Below are positions 46,190-54,831 of a DNA stretch of 64,000 nt, in pieces. The stretch is taken from the NCBI RefSeq assembly GCF_006152065.1, contig NZ_VDFW01000006.1, positions 62,001 to 126,000 of the forward strand, given 5' to 3'. Under the pieces are notes generated by a model. It had not been told where the DNA came from and did no database searches. It saw nothing but the letters and a program-made list of their open reading frames with translations. Numbering within the stretch: position 1 is the first letter of the stretch; every line of letters begins with the position of its first letter. The translations under genes and the position numbers were made by a program. This DNA is from Amycolatopsis alkalitolerans (GTDB lineage: Bacteria > Actinomycetota > Actinomycetes > Mycobacteriales > Pseudonocardiaceae).

Positions 46190-46840
46190 ATGCGCGTAGT
46201 CATCGCGGGAGGCCACGGGAACATCGCATTGCGCCTGGAGCGGCAGCTTGCCGCGAACGGCGATCAGGCGGTCGGGATCATCCGCAACCGCGACCACGCG
46301 GCGGACCTGCGCGAGGCCGGAGCGGAACCGGTGGTCCTCGACCTGGAGTCCGTGTCCGCCGAGGAGGTGGCGGAGGTGCTGAAAGGCGCCGACGCCGCCG
46401 TGTTCGCGGCGGGTGCGGGACCGGGCAGCGGCATGGCGCGGAAGGACACAGTGGACCGTGGCGCGGCCGCCCTTTTCGGTGCGGTCTGCGAACGGGCCGG
46501 TGTCCGCCGCCACGTGCAGATCGGTTCGATGGGGGTAGGCCGCCGACCACGTCCGGGCACCGACGAGGTGTACGCCGCGTATCTACTGGCGAAGGAAGCC
46601 GCCGAAGTGGATCTGCGGACGCGGGACCTGGACTGGACGATCCTGCGTCCCGGCCGTCTTACGAACGAGCCACCGGCCGGAGAGGTGCACCTGGCGGAGT
46701 CCGTCGAGTACGGCGAGATCTCCCGCGAGGACGTCGCTTCGGTGATCGTCGCGATCCTCGAAGAGGGGCGGACTTTCCGGCGCACCTTCGAAGTAGTGGG
46801 CGGCAACACGCCCATCGCCGAAGCGATCACCCGCCTATGA
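46190..46840 (+). CDS. NAD(P)-binding SDR-family protein
   Basis: 216 aa. Rossmann fold: RVVIAGGHGNIALRLERQLA at the N-terminus, then VVLDLESVSAEEVAEVLKGA and AVFAAGAG. The typical YxxxK pair is replaced by YLLAKEAAE, and the LDWTILRPGRLTNEPPAG end is typical of atypical (NmrA/epimerase-like, SDR_a5) members. Probably a small oxidoreductase or NADPH sensor. Overlaps the next gene by ATGA. Confidence 0.85.
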   Translation: MRVVIAGGHGNIALRLERQLAANGDQAVGIIRNRDHAADLREAGAEPVVLDLESVSAEEVAEVLKGADAAVFAAGAGPGSGMARKDTVDRGAAALFGAVCERAGVRRHVQIGSMGVGRRPRPGTDEVYAAYLLAKEAAEVDLRTRDLDWTILRPGRLTNEPPAGEVHLAESVEYGEISREDVASVIVAILEEGRTFRRTFEVVGGNTPIAEAITRL

Positions 46841-47241
46841 CCGGCCAGTCACGCGCCTCGCTCTCGGCGGCGGCTGCGATCGTCCTGGCCGCCGTCGCGG
46901 TCAGCGTTGTCCTGCTGGCGGCGCGGAACCACCTGCTGGTGCCCGTGCTGATCTTCGCGGGCGTGATGCCGTTCGTCGCGGTGCTGCTGTCCGGTGTCTC
47001 GCTGGCGAGCGCACGTCGCGCCGTCCACGTTGGTCAGCTGCGGCGGCTGCGTGTCGGCATGACCATCCAGGTCGTGGTGGCCGTCCTGCTCGCCGTGCTC
47101 GCGGGCTACGCCGCGGCGCTGGACGGCCCGGTCGTTTTCGCCGCCTTCGTCCCCCTGGAGCTCATCGCGATCATCCTCTGTGGACTGAACCTGGTCAGCC
47201 TGCCGCGGGCCCCAGAACCCGGTCCAGGTAGGGGTTACTGA
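46837..47241 (+). CDS. Four-helix membrane protein
   Basis: 134 aa, coupled to the SDR gene. Four hydrophobic helices (SAAAAIVLAAVAVSVVLLAA, LVPVLIFAGVMPFVAVLLSG, GMTIQVVVAVLLAVLAGYAA, FVPLELIAIILCGLNLVSL). No known motif; function unknown. Its end overlaps the convergent oxidase gene by 47 bp. Confidence 0.75.
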   Translation: MTGQSRASLSAAAAIVLAAVAVSVVLLAARNHLLVPVLIFAGVMPFVAVLLSGVSLASARRAVHVGQLRRLRVGMTIQVVVAVLLAVLAGYAAALDGPVVFAAFVPLELIAIILCGLNLVSLPRAPEPGPGRGY

Positions 47242-48499
47242 ACACGCCGGCCGGGTCCACCTCGCCACGGATCCGCACGAAATCGTCGAAACGGGAGTAC
47301 AGCTTCTGCAGCGCGGCCGCGTCCAGGTTGTGCATCTTCCCCCAGTGCGGGCGCCCGCCGACCTCCGCGACGATGTCCGCGAAACCCGCGAAGTACTCCA
47401 GGTACGGCATGCCGACGAACTGGTGGATCGCGACGTACGCCGAATCCCGGCCCTGCGCGGTGGAAAGCCAGATGTCGTCCGCCGCGGCGACGCGCACTTC
47501 GACCGGGAACGCGACCGGGTTCTCCAGCCGCGGCACGAGCGCCCGCAGTTCCGCGAGCACCTGGTGGACGGACTCGCGCGGCACGGCGAACTCTGACTCG
47601 ACGAACCGCACCCCGCGATGAGTGATGAAGACCCTGTGTGAAGTGTCGCTGTACTCGCGGGCCGACAGTGCCGCCGAGGCGAACCTGCCCAGCGGGCGCA
47701 CCAGCCGCGGCACCGCGCGCCCGATCCGGCACAGCGTTCCGAACGCGGCGTTCTCCATGATCTCGTAGTCGACGAACCGCCGGACCGAGCCCAGCGGTGC
47801 GCGCTCGCCGGACGTCCGGTTGTTCCGCTTGACCAGCGCGTCGCGGCCGTAGGGGAACCAGTAGAACTCGAAATGATCGTTTTCGGCGGCGAACTCGTCG
47901 AACCCTTCGAGCACCTGGCCCAGCGGTTCGGGCCGTTCTTGTGCGGACAGCACGAACGACGGCTCGCACTGCAGCGTCACCTGCGTGATCACGCCGAGCG
48001 CGCCGAGGCCGACGCGGGCGGCGCTGAACAGCTCAGGGCGTTCGTCGGCCGAACACGTCACCACCGACCCGTCCGCGAGCACCAGTTCGAGTTGCACGAT
48101 CTGCGTGGCCAGCCCGCCGAGGCGCGCGCCGGTGCCGTGCGTCCCGGTCGACACCGCACCGGCGACCGTCTGCGCGTCGATGTCGCCGAGGTTGGTCATC
48201 GCGAGGCCGAGCGCGTCGAGTTCGGCGTTCAACTGCCGCAGCGTCGTGCCGGACCGCACGGTGACGCGATAGGCCCCGGCGTCGACGGCGGCGATCCCGG
48301 TCCACCCGTTCAGGTCAATCGCGTCGGTCTCCGCGACGGCGATCGGCGTGAACGAATGCCCGGACCCGCGCGCGCGAATCCGCCGCCCCGCCGTCGCGGC
48401 ACCGGCGACGACCTCGGCGATCTCGGCCGCGCTGCGCGGCGTGTGCACGCGCTGGGGGTCGGCGGTCGCCGTGCCCGCCCAGTTGGTCCACCGGTTCAT
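47195..48499 (-). CDS. FAD-linked sugar-1,4-lactone oxidase
   Basis: 434 aa from ATG 48499 (NRWTNWAGTATADPQRVHTP is the usual opening; the 84-residue upstream extension is rejected). FAD-binding PCMH domain: IRARGSGHSFTPIAVAETDA, with the His that often carries FAD, and GDIDAQTVAGAVSTGTHGTG. C-terminal ALO domain with RPHWGKMHNL and DPAGVFSNPYLDRVLG. Oxidises aldonolactones or alditols. Divergent from the aldolase/deaminase gene and probably co-regulated with it. Confidence 0.92.
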   Translation of the reverse strand: MNRWTNWAGTATADPQRVHTPRSAAEIAEVVAGAATAGRRIRARGSGHSFTPIAVAETDAIDLNGWTGIAAVDAGAYRVTVRSGTTLRQLNAELDALGLAMTNLGDIDAQTVAGAVSTGTHGTGARLGGLATQIVQLELVLADGSVVTCSADERPELFSAARVGLGALGVITQVTLQCEPSFVLSAQERPEPLGQVLEGFDEFAAENDHFEFYWFPYGRDALVKRNNRTSGERAPLGSVRRFVDYEIMENAAFGTLCRIGRAVPRLVRPLGRFASAALSAREYSDTSHRVFITHRGVRFVESEFAVPRESVHQVLAELRALVPRLENPVAFPVEVRVAAADDIWLSTAQGRDSAYVAIHQFVGMPYLEYFAGFADIVAEVGGRPHWGKMHNLDAAALQKLYSRFDDFVRIRGEVDPAGVFSNPYLDRVLGPAAG

Positions 48500-48532
48500 G
48501 GCTAGCCCGTTCCTCTCCGATGGAGAAAACGT

Positions 48533-48551
48533 AAGTGAAAGATATTCGCTT
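48533..48551. promoter_or_regulatory. Imperfect palindrome between divergent oxidase and aldolase genes
   Basis: AAGTGAA (48533-48539) and TTCGCTT (48545-48551) form an inverted repeat with one mismatch and a 5-bp spacer. It lies in the 82-bp divergent region, which is unusually AT-rich for this genome. Candidate operator for both genes; the binding regulator is not identified. Confidence 0.4.
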
Positions 48552-48581
48552 TTCAAGTCTTGTTGACGTACCGTACTTCCC

Positions 48582-49769
48582 ATGACCACGCCGAACGCGG
48601 CTGTATACGACCTGGCCACGAAGGATCTCGATCCTCCGCTGGCCGTCGTCGACCTCGCCGCGTTCGACGCCAACGCCGACGACCTCGTCCGCCGCGCGAA
48701 CGGGACGCCGATCCGGCTGGTGAGCAAGTCCGTCCGGTGCCGGTACCTCATCGAGCGAGGGCTCGCGAAGCCCGGCTTCGCCGGCCTGATGTGCTACTCG
48801 TTGCCGGAGGCGCTCTGGCATGCCGAGCTGGGCACGAGCGAAGACATCCTGGTCGCGTACCCGAGTGTCGACCACGATGCGCTCCGGCGGCTCGCCACCG
48901 ACGAGCATGCCCGCGCGAACATCACGATCATGATCGACTCGGTCGAGCACCTCGACCTCATCGACGCGGCGGCCGGGCACGAGCACGCCCGCATCCGGGT
49001 CTGCATCGAACTCGACGCCTCGTGGCGCCCGCTCGGCCTGGTGCACGTCGGCACCCGCCGGTCGCCGGTGTTCACCCCGCGCCAGGCCGCCGAGCTTGCC
49101 CGGAATGTCGTGGCGCGCGGTGGCTTCCGGCTCGCCGGGCTGATGGCCTACGAAGGGCAGATCGCCGGGTTCCCCGATTCGACGGGCGCCCGGACCGACC
49201 GCGTGGTGCGCTGGATGCAGCGGCGTTCGGCCGGTGAGCTGGCCCGGCGGCGGGGCGAAGCGGTGAAAGCCGTGCGTGAGGTCGCCGAACTCGAGTTCGT
49301 CAACGGCGGCGGTTCCGGCAGCATCGACATGACGTCCGCCGAGGACGCGGTCACCGAGGTCGCGGCCGGTTCCGGGCTGATCGGCTCGACGTTGTTCGAC
49401 GGGTACACGCGCTTTCACCCGCGGCCAGCCGCGCTGTTCGCGCTCCCAGTTGTCCACAAGCCCACCCGTGGTATCGCCACCCTCTTCTCGGGCGGATATA
49501 TAGCGTCCGGACCCGCTTCGGCGTCCCGCCTGCCGTCGCCGTACCTGCCGGCCGGGCTCAAGCTGCTGCCGATCGAAGGGGCGGGCGAGGTACAGACGCC
49601 GGTACGTGGCAAAGCGGCGCGTGACCTGCGGTTGGGCGACCGCGTGTGGCTGCGGCACGCGAAGGCCGGCGAGCTCGCCGAGCGGTTCACGCACTACCAC
49701 ATCGTGGCCGACGGGCGGGTCGAACGTACGGTGCCCACCTACCGCGGCGACGGGCAGAGCTTCGGTTAG
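48582..49769 (+). CDS. Amino acid deaminase/aldolase (D-threonine aldolase-like)
   Basis: 395 aa. Fold-type III PLP enzyme of the alanine-racemase N-terminal type: PLAVVDLAAFDANADDLVRR, LVSKSVRCRYLIERG (PLP Lys), MCYSLPEALWH, RVCIELDASWRP and EFVNGGGSGSID. The C-terminal D-serine-dehydratase-like domain contains LRLGDRVWLRHAKAGELAER. Members cleave D-beta-hydroxy amino acids or deaminate D-amino acids. Paired divergently with the lactone oxidase gene. Confidence 0.88.
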   Translation: MTTPNAAVYDLATKDLDPPLAVVDLAAFDANADDLVRRANGTPIRLVSKSVRCRYLIERGLAKPGFAGLMCYSLPEALWHAELGTSEDILVAYPSVDHDALRRLATDEHARANITIMIDSVEHLDLIDAAAGHEHARIRVCIELDASWRPLGLVHVGTRRSPVFTPRQAAELARNVVARGGFRLAGLMAYEGQIAGFPDSTGARTDRVVRWMQRRSAGELARRRGEAVKAVREVAELEFVNGGGSGSIDMTSAEDAVTEVAAGSGLIGSTLFDGYTRFHPRPAALFALPVVHKPTRGIATLFSGGYIASGPASASRLPSPYLPAGLKLLPIEGAGEVQTPVRGKAARDLRLGDRVWLRHAKAGELAERFTHYHIVADGRVERTVPTYRGDGQSFG

Positions 49770-49785
49770 CCAGCAGTCCACATAT

Positions 49786-49809
49786 CCACAGGAATTCGCC
49801 AGCCTGTGG
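49786..49809. terminator. Hairpin between convergent genes
   Basis: CCACAGG (49786-49792) pairs with CCTGTGG (49803-49809) with a 10-nt loop, in the 41-bp gap between convergent genes. A second nested possibility is AGTCCACA with TGTGGACT. It runs into the last codons of the TetR gene. Confidence 0.5.
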
Positions 49810-49810
49810 A

Positions 49811-50431
49811 CTACTCGCCGAGCCGGCTCGCGAGGTACAGCTTGATCACGTGCTTGGTCTCGTCGACGATCTCCTGATCGCCCTGCGGATCCCGGTGGAA
49901 GGCGAATTTCAGCAGCGCGTCCGCCATCTCGATGGCGACCGCGATCGCCAGCGGCAGGTTCTCGCCTGGCTGCTCGATGTACTTGCGCACCAGTTCGGTC
50001 AGCGAGTCCGCGATGACCTTGTTGTTGTCGCGGCTCTCGTCCAGCAGTTGACGGTCCACCACGTCCCCGAAGTGCACCTTCGAGAATCCCGGCACCGTCC
50101 GGTGCATGTCCAGGTAGATGTCGAGGATCGAGTCGACGACGTCCCACCAGTGCGACGGGTCCTCACCGGCGAGCCGCTCGTTGGTGGCGGCGACGAACCG
50201 GTCGAGGTTGCGCTGGGTCAGCGCCTGCACGACGGCGCGCTTGTCGGGGAAGAACTGGTACAACGAGCCGACGGCGACCCCGGCGCGCTTCGCGATGAGC
50301 GTCGTGGTCAACGCGTCGTAGCCGATCTCGTCGATCAACTGCGCACTGGCGTCCAGCATCTGCTCGACCCGCTTGGCACTGCGCTGCTGCACGGGCTGCC
50401 GGCGCAGCGGGGTCGCCTGGGTGTCCGACAC
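49811..50431 (-). CDS. TetR-family transcriptional regulator
   Basis: 206 aa; GTG with AAGGAG upstream. N-terminal HTH: RVEQMLDASAQLIDEIGYDA, TTTLIAKRAGVAVGSLYQFF. The C-terminal ligand domain is all-helical, with the FGDVVDRQLLDESRDNNKVI stretch. Divergent from the GH1/MFS pair, with a palindrome between, so it probably represses the glucoside genes. Confidence 0.92.
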   Translation of the reverse strand: MSDTQATPLRRQPVQQRSAKRVEQMLDASAQLIDEIGYDALTTTLIAKRAGVAVGSLYQFFPDKRAVVQALTQRNLDRFVAATNERLAGEDPSHWWDVVDSILDIYLDMHRTVPGFSKVHFGDVVDRQLLDESRDNNKVIADSLTELVRKYIEQPGENLPLAIAVAIEMADALLKFAFHRDPQGDQEIVDETKHVIKLYLASRLGE

Positions 50432-50510
50432 GTTGTGCTCCTTCTGGCCTGCTGAACTGCGACTTTAGCGTGTCGAGAGGCTTCCCCCCGGTCGAGGGAA
50501 CGGCTATTGT

Positions 50511-50525
50511 ATGAGAACTTTTCAT
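50511..50525. promoter_or_regulatory. 15-bp near-palindrome upstream of GH1 gene
   Basis: ATGAGAACTTTTCAT has one mismatch around a central base. It lies 28 bp before the proposed beta-glucosidase start and 80 bp before the tetR start. Size and symmetry suit a TetR dimer. Candidate operator. Confidence 0.45.
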
Positions 50526-50553
50526 GTTTCCTCGGCGAAAGGCTGTCAGCGCC

Positions 50554-51825
50554 ATGGAAAACTTGATCTTTCCGCCGGAGTTCCTGTGGGGCGTGTCGAC
50601 GTCAGCCTTCCAGATCGAGGGCGCGCCCCGCGAGGGTGGCCGCGGACTGTCCGTTTGGGACGAATTCGGTGCGGTGCACGCCGGCGCCGCGACCGACCAC
50701 TACCACCGCTACGCCGAGGACGTTGCGCTGATGGCCGAACTCGGCGTCGGGGCCTACCGCATGTCGTTCGCCTGGCCGCGGATCCAGCCCGAGGGCACCG
50801 GCAGACCGAACCAGGACGGGCTCGATTTCTACGATCGCCTGCTCGACGAGGTCTGCGCGGCGGGGATCATGCCGGTCGCGACCGCCTACCACTGGGACAC
50901 GCCGCTCGCGATCGAGGACGCGGGCGGCTGGCTGGCGCGCGACACCGCGTTCCGGTTCGCCGAGTACGCTGCGATCCTCGGCGAGCATTTCGCCGACCGG
51001 GTGCGGATGTGGATCCCGCTCAACGAGCCCATGGTCACCACCGTGTACGGCTACGCGATCGGCGAGTACGCGCCGGGCAAGGCGCTGTTGCTCGACGCGC
51101 TTCCGACGGCGCACCACCAGAATCTCGCGCATGGTCTGGCCGTGCAGGAGTTGCGAGCTGCGGGCGCCGCGAGCGTTGGGACGGCGAACCACCATTCCCC
51201 GATCTGGCCGGCGAGCGACAGCGAAGCCGACCGGGCGGCGGCGGACTGGCTGGACGCACTGCTCAACGGCCTGTTCGCCGATCCCGGGCTGACCGGCCGC
51301 TACCCGCCGGAGCTGCTGCCGTACCTGCCCGCGAACTGCGCCGGGGACCTGCCGGTCATCGCCCAGCCGCTGGATTTCTACGGGGTCAACTACTACGAAC
51401 CGCAGTGTGCCGCCGCGCCCGGCGAAGGCGGCCCGCTGCCGTTCGAACTGCGCCCGATCGAGGGATTTCCCCGCACCACCAACGATTCGCCGATCGTGCC
51501 CGACGGCCTGCGTGAGCTGCTCGTCCAATTCCACGAGCGCTACGACCTGCCGCCGGTGTACCTCACGGAAAACGGGTGCAGCTTCGACGGCGTGCACGAT
51601 CCGGAACGGATCGATTTCCTGGCGCGCCACCTGTCGGCGCTGCGCGCGGCGATGGACGCGGGCGTGGACGTTCGTGGCTACTTCGTCTGGTCGCTGCTCG
51701 ACAATTTCGAATGGTCGAAGGGTTACGCTCCCCGTTTCGGGCTCGTGCACGTCGACTACGAAACCCAGCGCCGCACGCCGAAGGACTCCTTCGCCTGGTA
51801 CCGGAAACTGGTGAGCCATGACTGA
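50554..51825 (+). CDS. GH1 beta-glucosidase
   Basis: 423 aa from ATG 50554 (ENLIFPPEFLWGVSTSAFQI is the usual family start); ATG 50524 would add ten residues and overlaps the putative operator. TIM barrel with acid/base Glu in WIPLNEPM and nucleophile Glu in VYLTENGCS. Substrate loops YHWDTPLAIEDAGGW and WSLLDNFEWSKGYAPRFGLV are intact. Cytoplasmic; hydrolyses imported beta-glucosides. Overlaps the MFS gene by 8 bp. Confidence 0.94.
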   Translation: MENLIFPPEFLWGVSTSAFQIEGAPREGGRGLSVWDEFGAVHAGAATDHYHRYAEDVALMAELGVGAYRMSFAWPRIQPEGTGRPNQDGLDFYDRLLDEVCAAGIMPVATAYHWDTPLAIEDAGGWLARDTAFRFAEYAAILGEHFADRVRMWIPLNEPMVTTVYGYAIGEYAPGKALLLDALPTAHHQNLAHGLAVQELRAAGAASVGTANHHSPIWPASDSEADRAAADWLDALLNGLFADPGLTGRYPPELLPYLPANCAGDLPVIAQPLDFYGVNYYEPQCAAAPGEGGPLPFELRPIEGFPRTTNDSPIVPDGLRELLVQFHERYDLPPVYLTENGCSFDGVHDPERIDFLARHLSALRAAMDAGVDVRGYFVWSLLDNFEWSKGYAPRFGLVHVDYETQRRTPKDSFAWYRKLVSHD

Positions 51826-53065
51826 CACCGACCTCCCGGCGGCGATGGCCGAACCGGTCACCCGCGTGCGCGGCGGGTGGACGAGCCTGCTGTTCCTCGC
51901 GAACATCGGTCTCTGGCTGGGCATCTACGCGCCGATCCAGGTGCTGCTGCCGGAGCAGGCGGAACTGCTCGACTCGGCGAACAAGGAACTGGTGTTCGGC
52001 GTGGTCACCGGTGTCGGCGCGGTGGTCTCCCTGTTCGCGAACCCGTTGATCGGCCTGGCCTCGGACCGCACGCGCTCGCGGTTCGGCCGCCGCCATCCGT
52101 GGACGCTGCTGGGTGCGATGGTCGGCGCGCTCGGCCTGGTCATCCTGGCGCTGGCGCCCAGCGTCGTCGTGATGACGATCGGCTGGTGCGTCGTGCAGGC
52201 GGGCCTCAACGGCATGCTCGCGACGCTGACCTCCGCGGTCCCCGACCGGGTCCCGGTGGAGCAGCGAGCGCAGATCGGCGGTCTGGTCGGGATCAGCCAG
52301 ATGCTGGGCACGGTCCTCGGTGCGGTCGTGGTGACCGTGCTGGTCACCAGCCTGCCCGGCGGCTACCTGGCCTGTGCGATCGTCGTTGTCCTGGGTGCGA
52401 TGGCCTTCGTCCTGCGGACGCCGGACCTGCCGTTGCCGAGGGCGTGGCGGCCGTCGAACCGCTGGCGCGACGTCCTGGCGGAGTTGTGGGTATCGCCGCG
52501 CGAGCATCCCGACTTCGCGTGGGCGTGGTCCTGCCACTTCCTGATCAACCTGGGCAATGCCCTGGGCACCTTCTATCTGCTGTTCTTCCTGAAGGACTCG
52601 GTCCACTACCCGGATCCGGACACCGGGCTGTTGATCATGATGGGCCTTTACGGCGCGGCGCTGGTCGTCGGCGGCCTGACGGTGGGCCGGCTGTCCGACC
52701 GATCGGGCCGGCGGAAGCCCTACGTCTGGCTCGCGGTCATCGTCATGGCCGCGGCGGCGTTCATCCTGACCGCGTGGCAGACGTGGCCGGCCGCGCTGGC
52801 CGCCTCACCGCTGCTGGGCGTCGGTTTCGGCGCGTACTGGGCCGTGGCGCTCGCGATCCTCACCCAGGTGCTGCCCGCCGCACAGGACCGCGCCAAGGAC
52901 CTCGGCGTCGTCAACATCGCGAACCTGCTGCCGCAGGTCATCGCCCCCTTCGCGGCAACGATCATCCTGGCGAACGTGGGCGGCTACCCGGGCCTCTTCG
53001 CCGCCGCGGGTATCGCCACGCTCGCCGCGGGCGCCATGATCACGGGAGTGAGGAAGGTGCGCTAG
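51818..53065 (+). CDS. MFS transporter (GPH/SLC45-like)
   Basis: 415 aa, twelve hydrophobic helices in two halves. Motif A-like loops NPLIGLASDRTRSRFGRRHP and VGRLSDRSGRRKPYVWL are typical of sugar MFS carriers of the GPH/SLC45 type. Translationally coupled to the beta-glucosidase, so a disaccharide or aryl-glucoside importer is likely. Its end overlaps the convergent hydrolase by 26 bp. Confidence 0.9.
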   Translation: MTDTDLPAAMAEPVTRVRGGWTSLLFLANIGLWLGIYAPIQVLLPEQAELLDSANKELVFGVVTGVGAVVSLFANPLIGLASDRTRSRFGRRHPWTLLGAMVGALGLVILALAPSVVVMTIGWCVVQAGLNGMLATLTSAVPDRVPVEQRAQIGGLVGISQMLGTVLGAVVVTVLVTSLPGGYLACAIVVVLGAMAFVLRTPDLPLPRAWRPSNRWRDVLAELWVSPREHPDFAWAWSCHFLINLGNALGTFYLLFFLKDSVHYPDPDTGLLIMMGLYGAALVVGGLTVGRLSDRSGRRKPYVWLAVIVMAAAAFILTAWQTWPAALAASPLLGVGFGAYWAVALAILTQVLPAAQDRAKDLGVVNIANLLPQVIAPFAATIILANVGGYPGLFAAAGIATLAAGAMITGVRKVR

Positions 53066-54104
53066 CCGTGAGGTGGTCGATCAGTGCGGCGCGGAAGGCC
53101 GCGGGCTGGTCGAGGTGCGGGGAGTGTCCCGAGTCGGAAATGGCGATCTCCCGGTAGTCGCCATACGTGCCGAGCACGGCGCGGGTCTGCGCGACCATCG
53201 GCTGCGGGGGACAGACTTCGTCGCCGGGCCAGCCGGGCACGACGCCGATCGAGCCGAGGTACGCCATGTCGTGCAGGGAAGTGTCGGAGACGATCACGTC
53301 GTCGGTGCCCCGGATCCACAGCAACGGCGGTTTGGGCTCCGCAGTGGACAGATCGGAGATGCGGAACCGTGTCGGTGCCATGGTGTTGAGTACCCCGCGG
53401 TCGCCGGGCGCGAGACCCGGCCAGGCGTCGGCGGCGGCACTCGTGCCGGGGTAGTGGTCCTCGCCGGTGCGGGTCGAGAGCATGGACTCGACGAGCATGT
53501 CGAGGTGCGCCGGCACGCAAGGCGGTTTGACGTAGTGGGCGAGCAGCACCTGGCGCGGAGACAGCGGGGAGTCGGCGCCGGTGTCGCCGTCGGCCAGGCG
53601 CTGGACGAACTCGGGGTTCGCCGCGCCAGCACCGGCCCCAGCGCCAGCCGGGTCGTTCAGCCGGCCATCGACACCACTGGTCCCGCCGAACCCGTAGGGC
53701 GAAACCGGGTTGACGAGCGTCAGCGACGCGATCGCTGACGGCTGGCCGAGCAGGTACCGCAGGAGCACACCGCCGCCCATGCTCCAGCCGACGAGGTGCA
53801 CCGGTGCGAGATCGAGCGCCGTGATCAGGGCGGCGAGGTCGTCGACGTAATCGTCAAGCCCGCGCGTAGCGTCGACCGGCTCGGGATCGGTGTCGCCGAA
53901 GCCCCGCAGGTCCAGTGCGAGCGGCCGGAAGGACGGGGGCAGGGCGAGCATCGTCTCCTGCCAGAACAGGCTCGAGGACACGTTGCCGTGGACGAACAAC
54001 ACCGGCGTCCCGGTCCGGCCCACCGGCTCGAGCACATTCACCGTCAGCCGCTCGGTAGGCACGCGGCGCGCCGTCACGCCAGGCAGCAAGGTCGCCACCA
54101 CCAA
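53040..54104 (-). CDS. Alpha/beta hydrolase
   Basis: 354 aa. PVLFVHGNVSSSLFWQETML (oxyanion region), LDLRGFGDTDPEPVDA, nucleophile elbow HLVGWSMGGGV and C-terminal SDSGHSPHLDQP. A cap insertion of about 90 residues contains a short Gly/Ala tract (AGAGAGAG). Resembles epoxide hydrolase/haloperoxidase-type enzymes; substrate unknown. Confidence 0.87.
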   Translation of the reverse strand: MVVATLLPGVTARRVPTERLTVNVLEPVGRTGTPVLFVHGNVSSSLFWQETMLALPPSFRPLALDLRGFGDTDPEPVDATRGLDDYVDDLAALITALDLAPVHLVGWSMGGGVLLRYLLGQPSAIASLTLVNPVSPYGFGGTSGVDGRLNDPAGAGAGAGAANPEFVQRLADGDTGADSPLSPRQVLLAHYVKPPCVPAHLDMLVESMLSTRTGEDHYPGTSAAADAWPGLAPGDRGVLNTMAPTRFRISDLSTAEPKPPLLWIRGTDDVIVSDTSLHDMAYLGSIGVVPGWPGDEVCPPQPMVAQTRAVLGTYGDYREIAISDSGHSPHLDQPAAFRAALIDHLTASAPSSLP

Positions 54105-54412
54105 AGACTAGGTCGCCACGCTCCGCCCCACCATGTAGCCCGGCACCACAACCCGAGCGCGCGACCCCGTGCTGGTCACCACGAATCGGGCCCGGCAAAC
54201 GAACAGGGGTGGGCCCGCGGACCGGCACCGGTCGGGGGAGGGGAGTGCAACGGTGCCGGTCCGCGGAGCTTCGGGGCCTCGTCATCGAGGGCGAGGTGGC
54301 CGCAAAGTGCGATCTGCAACATCACACCCAGCGACCATGTTGATCAACATACTGGCGAGCGGGCTCACTCGCTAGGGGGTCGGGTACGTTTTTTCGATTA
54401 ATCGACGAGCGG
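54105..54412. other. 308-bp gap with long inverted repeat
   Basis: Lies between the 5' end of the hydrolase gene and the 3' end of the 54413 gene, both on the minus strand. Contains a perfect 15-bp inverted repeat (annotated at 54215-54266). The remainder shows no coding signal, and its right end (TTTTTTCGATTAATCGACG) is unusually AT-rich. A promoter for the minus-strand hydrolase must lie here. Confidence 0.6.
54215..54266. terminator. 15-bp perfect inverted repeat (probable terminator)
   Basis: CCGCGGACCGGCACC (54215-54229) is the exact reverse complement of GGTGCCGGTCCGCGG (54252-54266), with a 22-nt spacer. It lies about 150 bp downstream of the 54413 gene. The large spacer is less typical of a terminator, so an operator or mobile-element end cannot be excluded. 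Confidence 0.5.
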
Positions 54413-54820
54413 TCAGTGCGTCGCGACCTGCGGGATAAGCGCGTGACGCCCCGTGGTCTCGCCATGCGCCGGCTTCGCCGCACGGCTCTGGCCCGGCACC
54501 GCCGACTTACCCCGGTGCCACGGGCGGCGCAGGTCCTGCTGCGGCGCGAGGCCACCGGCGACGAGGTGCTCGTGGGCGACCTGCCAGACCGAGCACGGCG
54601 CCTTGCACCGGTGCCAGCGGGTCGAGCAGGTGGGGCAGTCGCCGCGCTCGTCGGGCTCGTGCGCCTGCAGCATCGCGCGCCAGCCCTCGGTGAGGCGGGG
54701 CAGCTCGGACCGGGCGACCGAGACGAGCGAGTCGGTGTCGGCGCGGTTGGCGAGGTCAGCGAGCATGTCGAGGCGCTCCCATACCGCGTTGCGGAGCACC
54801 TGTCCAAGGATCTGGTCCAC
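54413..54820 (-). CDS. Hypothetical protein with Cys-rich (zinc-ribbon-like) segment
   Basis: About 135 aa from GTG 54820; the start is uncertain because the best AAAGG is 14 nt away. Helical N-terminus (LGQVLRNAVWERLDMLADLA, SLVSVARSELPRLTEGW), then CPTCSTRWHRCKAPCSVWQV, a four-Cys cluster that may bind zinc. A basic tail follows. It directly follows the 54832 gene on the same strand and both are divergent from an XRE-TPR regulator. Family not recognised. Confidence 0.6.
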   Translation of the reverse strand: MDQILGQVLRNAVWERLDMLADLANRADTDSLVSVARSELPRLTEGWRAMLQAHEPDERGDCPTCSTRWHRCKAPCSVWQVAHEHLVAGGLAPQQDLRRPWHRGKSAVPGQSRAAKPAHGETTGRHALIPQVATH

Positions 54821-54831
54821 CGAAAACTCAC

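Noticed and set aside
48315-50147. 610-codon minus-strand frame across the oxidase/aldolase region
   Set aside because: Crosses the divergent promoter and covers two well-supported genes; no motif.
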